A DNA stretch of 64,000 nt from Climacteris rufus (Eukaryota; Chordata; Aves; Passeriformes; Climacteridae), in assembly GCA_013398175.1 (NCBI GenBank), contig VZRZ01004327.1:1-64000 (forward strand), read 5' to 3'. The notes below the pieces were generated by a model that was not told the origin of the DNA, searched no databases, and saw only the letters and a list, made by a program, of their open reading frames with translations. The position numbers were made by a program, and so were the translations under genes. Below, in pieces: positions 12,801 to 22,767 of this stretch. Within the stretch, counting starts at the first letter, position 1; every line of letters starts with the position of its first letter.

Positions 12801-14699
12801 AAGAATTTTGTCAATATTTCTACAGGTGATAAATCATACTGAAACATTTTCAGAAGTAATCAGAGGGCCACTTCACAGCAACCCCTTCAAGGTTTGCTTT
12901 TAATCCCCAACCTAAGGAGAGGTAAAAGCTGAAATGGAATTTTACATGCTGGGTTATCATCTTTCCTCACTTCTTCAATGAGTGTTTTTCATTTAGATGT
13001 TTGAGAAAATAAGACTGTATGAAGCACTTAAAACTATACTAATTAAACTAATACAAGTATATAGTTGCATATTTAATAGCTCAAAAGTGTTTATTTTTAA
13101 AATCTTTGCAATGAAGATTGTACTAAACTGGATGAGGAAGGTTGTGATTAATTTTATGGATTGCACTGGGTAAGGCTTGATTTACTTGCTGAACTCAATA
13201 TTGTAGTAAAACTTGCACTGCATTATTGATGACATGGAATGTCATTTTACTGGTTTTTTTACTGTTTATTTACTGTTGATTGCTGCATACAGTTCTTCAG
13301 TTTTCAGAAAAACCTTTTGGCATAGATATGGTTTCCTCATGGGAAATGCTTAAAAAACCAAAAGACCTTATTGAAGGCAAATGTATTTAAGTGGAAACTC
13401 TAATCATTGCTTTCAGAACTTCTGGCTGTTAATAACAAGGGACTCTGCTGGTTTGGTTTTCTTTTTACTTTTGCAATTAAATTCAAAACTGCAGTGTAAG
13501 ACTCTTTCATATCCCAGGAGCTACAATGGAAGAAGCATCTACTGTCTAAATTTGCATTTTGTTTTCTATTTCCCTCCTGCTGCCCTTGTATATGCAGAAA
13601 TGTTCTAGGGTTGGTTTAGCTGTTCCTTAGATTTGAAATCAATGAATGAGAATGAGATGTTAAAAAACTGTTATGTGGCATGGAATGAAATAGATACTTA
13701 CAGAGCATAAATTCTTTGGCTCTTTAGGCAAATATCATGGACTGAGACTAATTGGCCTCTCTAGAGTCTTACTTCTTTCCATGGGATGGGATGGGAAAGC
13801 ATGACAATTCAACTTAGATATATTATTTTGGATACTTAGGTTAAGATAGGTATATTGCACTGTTTGATGCAACATATTCCATAATACATTTTAATCTTCT
13901 AAACAGCCACACCAGGTTCTTTCTACTTACTGTTTGCACAATGTATCTTTTTTTCATCCTTACTGGAATGCTCACATCTCTTGGGATAATCTTTTATTTG
14001 TGTTACTGTTTGCACAAATTCAGGTGATATTTTACCTTCAATGAAAACCCAGCATAGTTGCATGCTCTATTTAGGACTTTGACTTGATGGCTCTGGAAGC
14101 AAACAGTTGAAAATGAGTGTATTTTAATATTATGCCCCATTCTATTCTAGAAGGGCTGCAAACATCAACTTATGTGTCTTGAAATAAATCCAGAACCTAG
14201 GTCATTCTGTCTTAGAAAACCTATAAGCTATTTTAAATCAGCTTTTAGTGAAAAAACAGTCAAACCAATCAGATAGTGAAGAACTATCTGACTAACAAGC
14301 ACTGTCAAGAATTCTGTGCAAAAGACAATTTCATGACATTATAATTTGTGTGAAAGACTAATACCTTTTTTGTAGATGATGTGCAAAATTTTTCTCTGAC
14401 AGATGGCATGCACATTCAGTCTATAATTACGTGGTCACTTAGATGCAACACAAGTTTCTGATCCCACATGTTCCCACTTTATTCTTTTTGCCTGTTGGTG
14501 AAATTTCCCTTGTAGTAAGTTTTTTTGTGGCTAAAGAAGGAGCTGTATCTAGATGAAAATTAACTCTGAAAAAATACACTTTCTTTTCAGATGGATAAGT
14601 ACCTCAACTTATTGTTCAGTGGTCTAAGCTGGCTAAAAGGGGACAGAACAATGAGTGTTGGGAGCAAGGCCAGAGTGACATTTCCAAGCTGTTTTGCAG
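6847..14699. other. Long unique AT-rich stretch, no gene seen
   Basis: No transposon, exon or RNA gene is recognisable. There are scattered poly-pyrimidine tracts, such as 9945-9965 (C-rich), and a TTTG/GGTT-rich patch at 11055-11110. The largest open frame (11066-11347, 93 codons) starts in that simple patch and has no recognisable domain. Confidence 0.55.
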
Positions 14700-15125
14700 C
14701 TGATTGTCCTTGGGCTTGTACTGTGCCTGGAGTTATTTCTCCCAGGTTTAGGACTTGGTTATTTTTCTTGTTGAACTTCATAAAATTCCTGACTACCCAA
14801 TTGTCCAGCTTGTCCAGGTCTCTCTGAATGACAGCACACCCATCTGGTGTAGCCATCTCTCCTTCCAGTTTTCTACCATCTGCAAACTGCCTGAGGGTTC
14901 ACACTGTCCCATCATCCCCAAAGTTAATGAACAGGTTATAATATTAGCCTCAGTAGTAACCTCTCGGACACACCACTAGTACCTTGTCTGCAGCTGAACT
15001 TTGTGTTATTGATCAGTACCCTTTGGGACCAGCTATTCAGGAATATCCAATTCCCCTCACTGTCCACTCATCTAACCCATATCAGCATCTATAAGAGAAG
15101 TTCAAGTCTTCCATCTACCTGTGGT
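14700..15125 (-). pseudogene. CR1 ORF2 (reverse transcriptase) remnant
   Basis: On the minus strand, frames match the palm and thumb region of CR1 ORF2. Upstream is a block corresponding to the region before the catalytic box, with words equivalent to 'TSGVPQGS' in degraded form. Then comes RQFADGRKLEGEMATPDGCA, followed by VIQRDLDKLDNWVVRNFMKF, the typical CR1 sequence 'AIQRDLDKL...NLMKFNK'. The catalytic FADD (YXDD) box reads FADG (14886-14875), so the second Asp is lost. Frame changes split the region and no full ORF remains. This is a dead, 5'- and 3'-truncated LINE copy. The 3' limit is soft: similarity fades between 14590 and 14700. Confidence 0.88.
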
Positions 15126-16823
15126 ATAACCCGATACCCCGCAATTCCTTTCAGCCTACTTAGAGGTTATTAATATTAGTAATACACTCAGTACTTTCTT
15201 TTGTTCTGTTTTCTGTGTAGAGATTTATCTTGCGTTATTTTTTTATTATTATTTTGTTCCTTGTTTCCTGGTTTTTTTTCTTTTTAAATTTATTTTATTT
15301 TTATCTCCAAGTGAGACCATACCAAGCTGGTAATATAAATTTGAGAGGCAACAGTTTTTTAACGGTCCTTTTCACTTTGTCTTTCATTGCAGTACACATG
15401 GCATCTGATTCAATTCCTGACGGTGACATTGAAGAGGTCTCTGCTGCCTGAGAGGGAGTGAGGTTGGTCTTTGGTGCTGCAATGCATGCAAATATCCAAC
15501 TACAGCCACATGCTCCACTGTTTCTGGAGACCAACTACAACATTAAAGCAAAGAAATACAAACAATCCTTGTCTTGTATTATCCCTTGCCAATCTATCTT
15601 AGGGCAGAAAAAATATTTTTAGAAGAACATATCGAACAAAATAATTTGTGAACTCTTTTTTCTTTACCCTTTAGAGAATTCAGCCTGCATTACAAACAGC
15701 AACAGATTTCATAAGCTTCAGCTTTGCTCATGATAGAAGAATACAAAATGTTGACAATAGGAACCTGGCTTTTTTTATCAAAGCTGTTCCTGCTTACTGG
15801 ATTTATAAATCACTGAATCCAGATGGATTTTTATCTTAGCTTTCACCCTGATGCTATTTCACTTGGATGTCATTAAAGAAACAGTAAGATGAAGAGCCTT
15901 ATATGGTTACCAGAGGAGAAAGCTGTGTTTTACTGTGTTGACTAAAAATATATATTGTCTGAACTGTGTATATCTGTAAGTCCTATCCCTATGTTTCAGA
16001 AATTACAGCTACCAGTAATAGTAACAGGACTTGTCCTTAGCTGCAATGTGATTTTTCCTTTTCCCAAATAGCTCTCCTCAAAGTAGCACAAACAACTTAT
16101 TTTCTAATTTTTGTGAAATAATGTTTTGTATATAATATTATAGAATAACACTAATCCATATTAAATACTAGAGAAAATGTAAGTATGACTGTCCTGAAAT
16201 TATTTTTCTTAATTTTCATTCTACAGTTCCCAGCAAAATGTTGACCTGGAGAATCCTCTCCAGCAGAACTCACCTTAGCAAGAGCTCTCTTTAACTAACC
16301 AATAAAAATCAGTTTTTGAAGAGAAAAAATTCAAACAGTTCATCAGTGCAGGCTAAACAAAAAAAAAAATATGATAAGAGAAAACCTTCTAACCCAAGTA
16401 AGATACAAACAACTGAGCCCTTGGTTTCACAGGCATCACTGAATCAGTATTCGCAGAAGAATAATTAGCCATGATTTTCCTGTACTTGTTGTCATTAAGG
16501 AAATTTTCAGCAGAAGGAGGAGATAGACAAGTGACAGTAAATGTTATTTACAGATATTTATTATGTGTTAATTGAGCTATATGTACACTGAGTTAGTCAT
16601 GCTTAAGTGAGTATTAAGTGAGTATTAGGTACATAATCCCATTATCCCGTCTACATATTTTATTTTGTTTCATTTGAATTTGGTTGCATGTTTGCTACTT
16701 AAATGTAAACACTTTAATTGCAATTCCATTATCATTATTTTAAGACGAAAGATTTATAGTGACTTTCACTGTAAGCACCACGGTCTCAGCTCTGTCTTTT
16801 TTCAGTCACAGATCCTATGAAAA
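15126..16823. other. Unique DNA, no gene seen
   Basis: A T-rich stretch at 15235-15305 and an A-run near 16360 stand out. Nothing coding or repeat-derived is recognisable. The tandem word AAGTGAGTATT occurs twice at about 16605-16627. Confidence 0.55.
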
Positions 16824-17020
16824 ATCACAGAATCACAGAACCCTTTAGGGTGGAAAAGACCTCTTCAGTCATTGAGTTCAACCTTTGACTGAGCACCACC
16901 TTGTCAACTAAATCATAGCACTAAGTGTCACATCCAGCTGTTTCTTGAACACTTCAGGAACAATAGCTCCACCACCTCCCTGGGCAGTCCGTTCCAACAT
17001 TTTTCTTGCAGGAGCATGGA
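16824..17020 (-). mobile_element. CR1 LINE 3' end, short
   Basis: The plus strand has AATCACAGAATCACAGAACC, then GGTGGAAAAGACCTC, GAGTTCAACC and CACCACCTCCCTGGGCAGTC. This is the antisense of a CR1 3' end with an alternative octamer tail. It is strongly 5'-truncated. Confidence 0.9.
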
Positions 17021-19675
17021 CACACATTTTGGTATGTAGTAGAAAAACTAACTTTTAAATTAAACTGTACAATTGTTAATTTGGCAGCATCAGAACCAAG
17101 CATGCCAAAAACTATATCCCCAAGTCAACTGATCAGAGGCACTTGACTTTCAAAATTCCACATAAGTGTCCACAGGCTCTACTACCCCAACAGAACAGGG
17201 TAAAACAGGAAAGAGAAATTCTCTAGAAACAAAAGAAATAAAACCATTTTCTAAGTGAGTTTTCATTTGTGAAAATAATTTATTCTTATATGCTTTTAGA
17301 TTTCATTGTTCTTGTGCAGATTATTCTGATGTTCACAAATGCCATTCAGATGAATAACTATTAACACAGAAAGAATAGCCATGGGATGTTGGTGTTGGCT
17401 ATTATGAGTTAAAATAGAAATTAAATTGGTTAGTTATTAGTTCACATTTTCTCCCCTGGTGTGTGTCATACCCACCTGTTTTTCATACAGTGTTTCTACT
17501 TACTTGTGAAACGTCTATGGAGAAAAAACAATGAAGTTTTTTAAAAAAGACTATAGTCTTTCTAAAAAAAAGGTCTGTCACAAACTGTCTAGCACTTCTA
17601 CCAAGTACAGCTGACACTTCCATAGTTTGATAAACCTTTGATCATATTTATGCAGCATCTTCATGTCATCAGTGATATCCTCATTATGTCATCTCAGGAA
17701 TTAATTATTTGTGCATTTTAAAATTACACAAAAATAACTTGACATGTGAAAATTAAAATACTCCAAAATCTTTAGATCTGAGTCAATGAAATATATAGTA
17801 CGAGATCTTCTAGCAGAAAAAAATTGCATAAGGATGTGAGACATCCAAAATCAGCATGCAGAGACCCCTGGACATTTCTAAAGTACCTTTCTTTTGTGTG
17901 TAATCATGGGTCTTTTGTTCATCACTCACTCCTCCTTCCAAAAATAACTTGAAAGTTAAAAGCACATACACTCCTCTAAATTTATCAGAGATATTTACAA
18001 TGCTGAAGAAGATTTTCAGTCTAAGAAATCTCCCTGTACAGGAATTCCCAGTAACATAACCAGGCTTTTCAGATTCTCGGTTTCCTAGTAAGGATGAATA
18101 TTTTTTTTGTGTGTGTATGGACATTGATTTATATGGACACTGATTCATATGGTATTTATTTTTATGGACCTCCAATGGTCACACTCATGACAGACAACAA
18201 CAAAGACAGTATGTCCTTCCAGAAACAAATCTACATATGGGCAAGAACATATGTTCCTTCCTATCATGTCAATTTAGTAAGTATTTGTATAAAAGTTTGA
18301 AATTAAACAGTTATTTTTATAATCAGCATTAATAGCATAGAGAATGGCTTTACATATTGCTCAGAGCTGTGAGAGTTTGTAAATTTAGTAAGGCATTTCA
18401 TTCAAATTTTAAATCAGAGACTCTAGAACACAAAATTTTCTGACATTATGATATTGTAAGAGCAATGTTATTGTGCAGTTTACTGCTGCTTGCAATTCAT
18501 ATTCATTAGGAATTACTCCTTTTGTGCCTTCAGGAATTCAGTAACTTACATCAATGCCAGATATTCCACCACAAACTAAAAAATGCACTGAAAGAACTTT
18601 AGAAGCTGTGGATGTGATCCTGTTTGGCTTAGGGAAGAACGGGAACAAAGGTAAAGTTGCCAGCACAGCAACTACTGAATTAAAGCATGTCTATGGGGTC
18701 TTCTGGGCAGTCTCACCTACAACTCAGTTAATACTAATATAAAATACTTTTCTATGAAACGATTCATCATACAAAAATATTTCTTAGGAAGATTTATGTC
18801 TAAGAGACCTTCAACCTTTTTCCCGACAGCAAGTTCACTGGGCTGTAGTGTAAATAGATCCGCACCTGGCACAGGAACCAATGAGCTCCTTTTGGGCAGG
18901 GACAGCCCCTGCCGCCGTAGCCAGGGAGCCCTCGTGGCGACCCAGGTCTGTGTCATCCCCGGCTGCATCGTGCGGGGGTAGAAGGGCCCGGACCCCGCGG
19001 CTCTGGCATGGCAGGGCCGGGCCGGGTCGTCAGCCACTCCCAGAGGCACCACAACAGGGATCTTGCCTTTCCCAGAAGCTAGGTATGAACACATAGTTTA
19101 GAGAGGACACCTGTTCACAACACATCAGGAGTCTGCTCCTTCTATTTGCACTGTTTATTCTCACACAAGAACTCTGCCACAAACATGTAAATCATAAACA
19201 CCCCCTCAAACACAGTCTTGCATTCACTGTTCTTGTATAAATGTGTACAACAATTATCCTCTCTTTTATTCCCCCCAAATTCTTCATTCAAAGGACATTT
19301 CTGAGTGATGTTAACTGGAATAGGAGTTTGAATCTTGACCTTCAAGGTTTTCTTTTGAGATATATGGTGCAGCAGAGACAATCTAGCTTCTGAAAGAGAT
19401 TAAGTTCTGAAACCCTTTTTGACCCTATTTACATGTCCCATTATCAAGGATAAATAAGACATTGATAATCCAGAGACCCCAGAGATCAAAATCAATCTAA
19501 AAATTAACAGGATGTAACTAGACTGTTAAAAGAATACAGAACTTACTAACCCTGTGTATACGACACAGGATGGTTGTTAAAACTGTTCATGTTTCCTTAC
19601 TTCTGTTACATAAGAAATTACTTCTGAAGCCAAAGACAGGAATGGATGTCTGATCCTTTCCTTGTACTTGCAATC
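17021..19675. other. Unique DNA with one CpG-rich islet, no gene recognised
   Basis: Apart from the islet at 18868-19045 I see a short tandem word (TATGGACATTGATT / TATGGACACTGATT) near 18116-18148 and simple A runs. Overlapping open frames occur on both strands and none is recognisable. Confidence 0.55.
18868..19045. other. CpG-rich islet in AT-rich surroundings
   Basis: About 180 bases with some fourteen CpG dinucleotides, including GCCGCCGTAG, CATCGTGCGGGGG and CCGGGCCGGGTCGTC, while flanks on both sides are nearly CpG-free. The minus strand is open here (18717-19094), giving a Pro/Arg/Ala-rich stretch, but no domain is recognisable. It could be a small unmethylated promoter or regulatory island, an LTR fragment, or a processed retrocopy piece. 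The sequence does not decide between these. Confidence 0.55.
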
Positions 19676-19985
19676 ATAGACTCATAGAATCGTGGAATGG
19701 TCTGGGTTGGAAGAAACCTTAAAGATCACCTAGTTTCAATCCCCCTGTGAGCAGGGATGCAATTCCCTAGATCAGGTTACTCAGGGCCCCATCTAACCTG
19801 GCCTTCAAAACTGCCAGGGAGGCAAACACAACTTCTCTAGGCAGCCTGTTGCAGTGCTTCATCACCCTCTGAGTAAAGAATTCCTTCCTAAGCATCTAGT
19901 CTAAACCTATCTTCTTTCAATTTAAAACCATTGCCCTTTGTCCTGTCACTATCTGCCCATACAAAAAGTCCCTTTCCCTCCTTAA
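19676..19985 (-). mobile_element. CR1 LINE 3' end
   Basis: The plus strand starts ATAGACTCATAGAATCGTGG, then GGTCTGGGTTGGAAGAAACC and blocks such as CTAACCTGGCCTTCAAAACT, GAATTCCTTCCTAAGCATCT and CATTGCCCTTTGTCCTGTCA. It is the antisense CR1 3' region, 5'-truncated, and better preserved than the copy at 5855. Confidence 0.93.
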
Positions 19986-22225
19986 AAAGAGAGGGAGAGA
20001 GAGATGAAGTGATTTGCATAGTTCTGTGTTTTAATTACAAAACATCCTTTGCCTCATGACACAACAATCCTAATTAAGCACCATTACATTACCCTTGGGA
20101 ACTTTCTGATTAAGCCCCAATTATGTGGAGTATTCATGATGATGGCAAAAACTATCACATTTTCTGATTGTTGCAGCACATGGTAATGACGGTCCCATCT
20201 CTCTTGGGACCTAAAGATACAAACAGTTAGACTGGACTTTTAGAGACCCAGCAACAATTTCCAAAGCTGAAGATTACTAAAACATTTAAATGTTTCAAGT
20301 TGCATTTAAAGTAATCTAAGACTTTTTTTAAAATGATGAAAGAGTGGATATGCAGTCAACAATGGATTTTTGAAGACCTAAACACCAGTTTTTCTTTCAC
20401 CTTTCTTAGAAGTCAGTGGCAGACATCAGTGTTCGTCAAACACCTGGCTTCAATGCTGGAGTTAATTCATGTACAAGATATTTCTTATCAGCAAATATTT
20501 CAGATTTCTGCCTAATCTTATGACTCTGTTTTATGTGACTAATCTGTTGACACAGAGTCCTTACTCTGAACAACATATATAACAATTTTTAGAGAAAGAC
20601 ACATGAAGGCATAAATGTTGCATAATGTCTAATATGCTGACTGGAAATGCTGAAAGTTCCCTGTGTATCTGAATGAGGAAAGAGGTCTCTTTTGAATAAA
20701 CACATATTGATGCTGTGAAAATTTCATTTGCGTATAAGCAGCCATTATTTTGAAACCATTAAAAAAATCTTTGAAAGTTTTCTTCTTCAAAAACTAAAAC
20801 AATGTGACAGCAAGAGAAATTTTGGACAGATGTGAGTTCTCCCTTTTTGTGTCTGTGTCTATTTAAAAGGTCCATGGTAGAAGACCTGCCATGGTGATCT
20901 TCTCTACTCACTTGGATTTGGCAAATGGAAAAATAAGCTTGTCAAGATAAAATTAAGACTCATTGCTCATGGATATAAACATGCAATAAATTTTAAAGCT
21001 GAAGAAAAATTAAAGTGTAATATTGTCAAAGAAACAGATAGATAATTTCCCCTTTGTTCAGTTCCCAAATGTAAATTTGAGTTGTTTTCTAAAGCAAAGG
21101 AGTCACATTAATTAAAATATGATGAAGTCCAGAAAGACTAAAAGACCATAATTACAAAAGAACAATTTGCATGAAAAGAAAGTGGGATCAACCTTTAATC
21201 CTTAAAACAGTGAAAGAAGCCAGGCATTAACATATTTTGAAAATAGAACAGAACTGAATAATAGATTCTTTAAACTGTCATGACAGAGCTTGCTTTATAC
21301 TCTATTAATTAACTTCTTCAGCAGCCCAACATTTATAAATAAACTGAAAGGCAATGCACATACTTGCCAAAATTATTCCTTTGATCACAAGGTCTTTTTT
21401 TTTTCTCCAGATCACACCTGTTCAATCTAAATAAATGTGTTTCATTGTCAGAATATGAGGCGTTCAGCAAGGTGTGTGGACAGCCACCTGTGAGATGAAC
21501 GTCTTCCTCTACTGTTTCTGGTATCCTTGTTTGCTTTACATAGATATGTGTATCTGAAGTGATACATGTGTGTATGTTAAAATAATAGATGATGAAGATA
21601 TCACCTCCTGATTTCCTCTATGTGCTGGAAGATCACTCTATGATAAGGCAGAAGAGGGCAAAGTTAAGATGAAGACTTTGTTAAAACATAAGCCAATGTG
21701 TTAGGAGGTAAGGTAATTGTTTTATTTCTGACTTGTAACAGCAGTCTCTCTGTTTCAGTGACACATTCAGTCACAATTTCATTATGCAGGCCTTCAAAAT
21801 AGTATTAATACCTCTAAGCATGGGGTAAACAATGTCAAATAATGGATAGAGTTGGAAAGATGTTGTTTAGTCATTGAAAAATGCAGCTTCAAGGCAAGAA
21901 AGTAATTAATAGATATTTTTTGGCTGAAACAAAAATGTCAAATTGTGTCAACATTTTTTCATGAAACATAAAGGAACTTCAAACTGGGAACTGTAAAGAA
22001 AGTATTAGCAGGGTGGACACCTAACTCAGTCTTTCAAGGACTTGGCAAAGGAAGCCGAATATTGTGAACTGATGCTCAGCCCCAAAGTAGGGTGAGCAGT
22101 GGGACTGCATCATGAGAGAAGTACAGGCATGGTACCTCTCACTGCCCACAGGGAGACTGAACAACATGGTCAGACACACAACTTGCTTCGAAACTGTTAC
22201 ATGGGTTTCACTGAAATATATCTGG
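19986..22225. other. Unique DNA, no gene seen
   Basis: A GA-rich stretch at 19986-20005 continues from the CR1 edge. Otherwise the DNA is AT-rich with no recognised element or exon. Confidence 0.55.
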
Positions 22226-22235
22226 GTATCTTATG

Positions 22236-22496
22236 GCAATAATCCGTAATAATGAGACAGCACACACCTTGGTTCACAGAGATCCAAGAGCCAGCCAGTA
22301 GGGTGGCCATTTATTGTACTGTCCTTTTACATAGTAGGAATCCAGGTATATGACTGGCTGGGTTCTACACCACCCTAATCCAAAACATATCGTACAAGAA
22401 CGATAAACAATAGGTGGTTATCTTATTGTTTTCATACCTCCCACGGGAAAGAAGGATTTTCTCACAAGCAGCAAGCAGCAGCTTTGGGCTGCTACA
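22236..22496 (-). mobile_element. LTR-like element (TGTAGCAGC type) with 10-bp flanking repeats
   Basis: On the minus strand it starts TGTAGCAGCCCAAAGCTGC and carries a polyadenylation signal in the word ACAATAAATGGCC. The 261-base unit is bounded by the exact 10-mer GTATCTTATG at 22226-22235 and 22497-22506. If the two outermost bases are counted as element, the ends are TG...CA and the duplication is 8 bp. Its first nine bases and the following GCTGCTGCTT motif recur at the start of the element at 40828. I read it as a short LTR or solo LTR; the long duplication is unusual for that class. Confidence 0.7.
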
Positions 22497-22568
22497 GTAT
22501 CTTATGTGTATGTCAAGATTAAAACATTCCTTTTTTTCCACTGTCTTTTCAGTCCTTCTTTTTCAGCC

Positions 22569-22625
22569 CTGTAGAAAGAGATCTGGGAGTGCTGGTCAGC
22601 AGCAGGCTGAATGTGAGCCAGCAAC
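22569..22625 (+). pseudogene. CR1 ORF2 scrap
   Basis: Frame VERDLGVLVSSRLNVSQQ is the C-terminal signature of CR1 ORF2 (family form 'EKDLGVLVD...NMSQQ'). Similarity stops exactly where the TTCCC repeat begins at 22626. Only about 18 codons are left. Confidence 0.85.
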
Positions 22626-22767
22626 TTCCCTTCCCTTCCCTTCCCTTCCCTTCCCTTCCCTTCCCTTCCCTTCCCTCACCTTCCCTTCCCTCACCTTCCC
22701 ACACCTTCCCACACCTTCCCTCACCTTCCCACACCTTCCCACACCTTCCCACACCTTCCTTCCCTTC
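22626..22767 (+). repeat. TTCCC pentamer array grading into a decamer array
   Basis: Ten perfect TTCCC units (22626-22675) are followed by about nine 10-bp units of the forms TCACCTTCCC and ACACCTTCCC to about 22760, then a short pyrimidine tail. The minus strand is (GGGAA)n. The open frames across it on both strands (22414-22857, 22549-22788, 22589-22798) are products of the low-complexity repeat. Confidence 0.97.
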
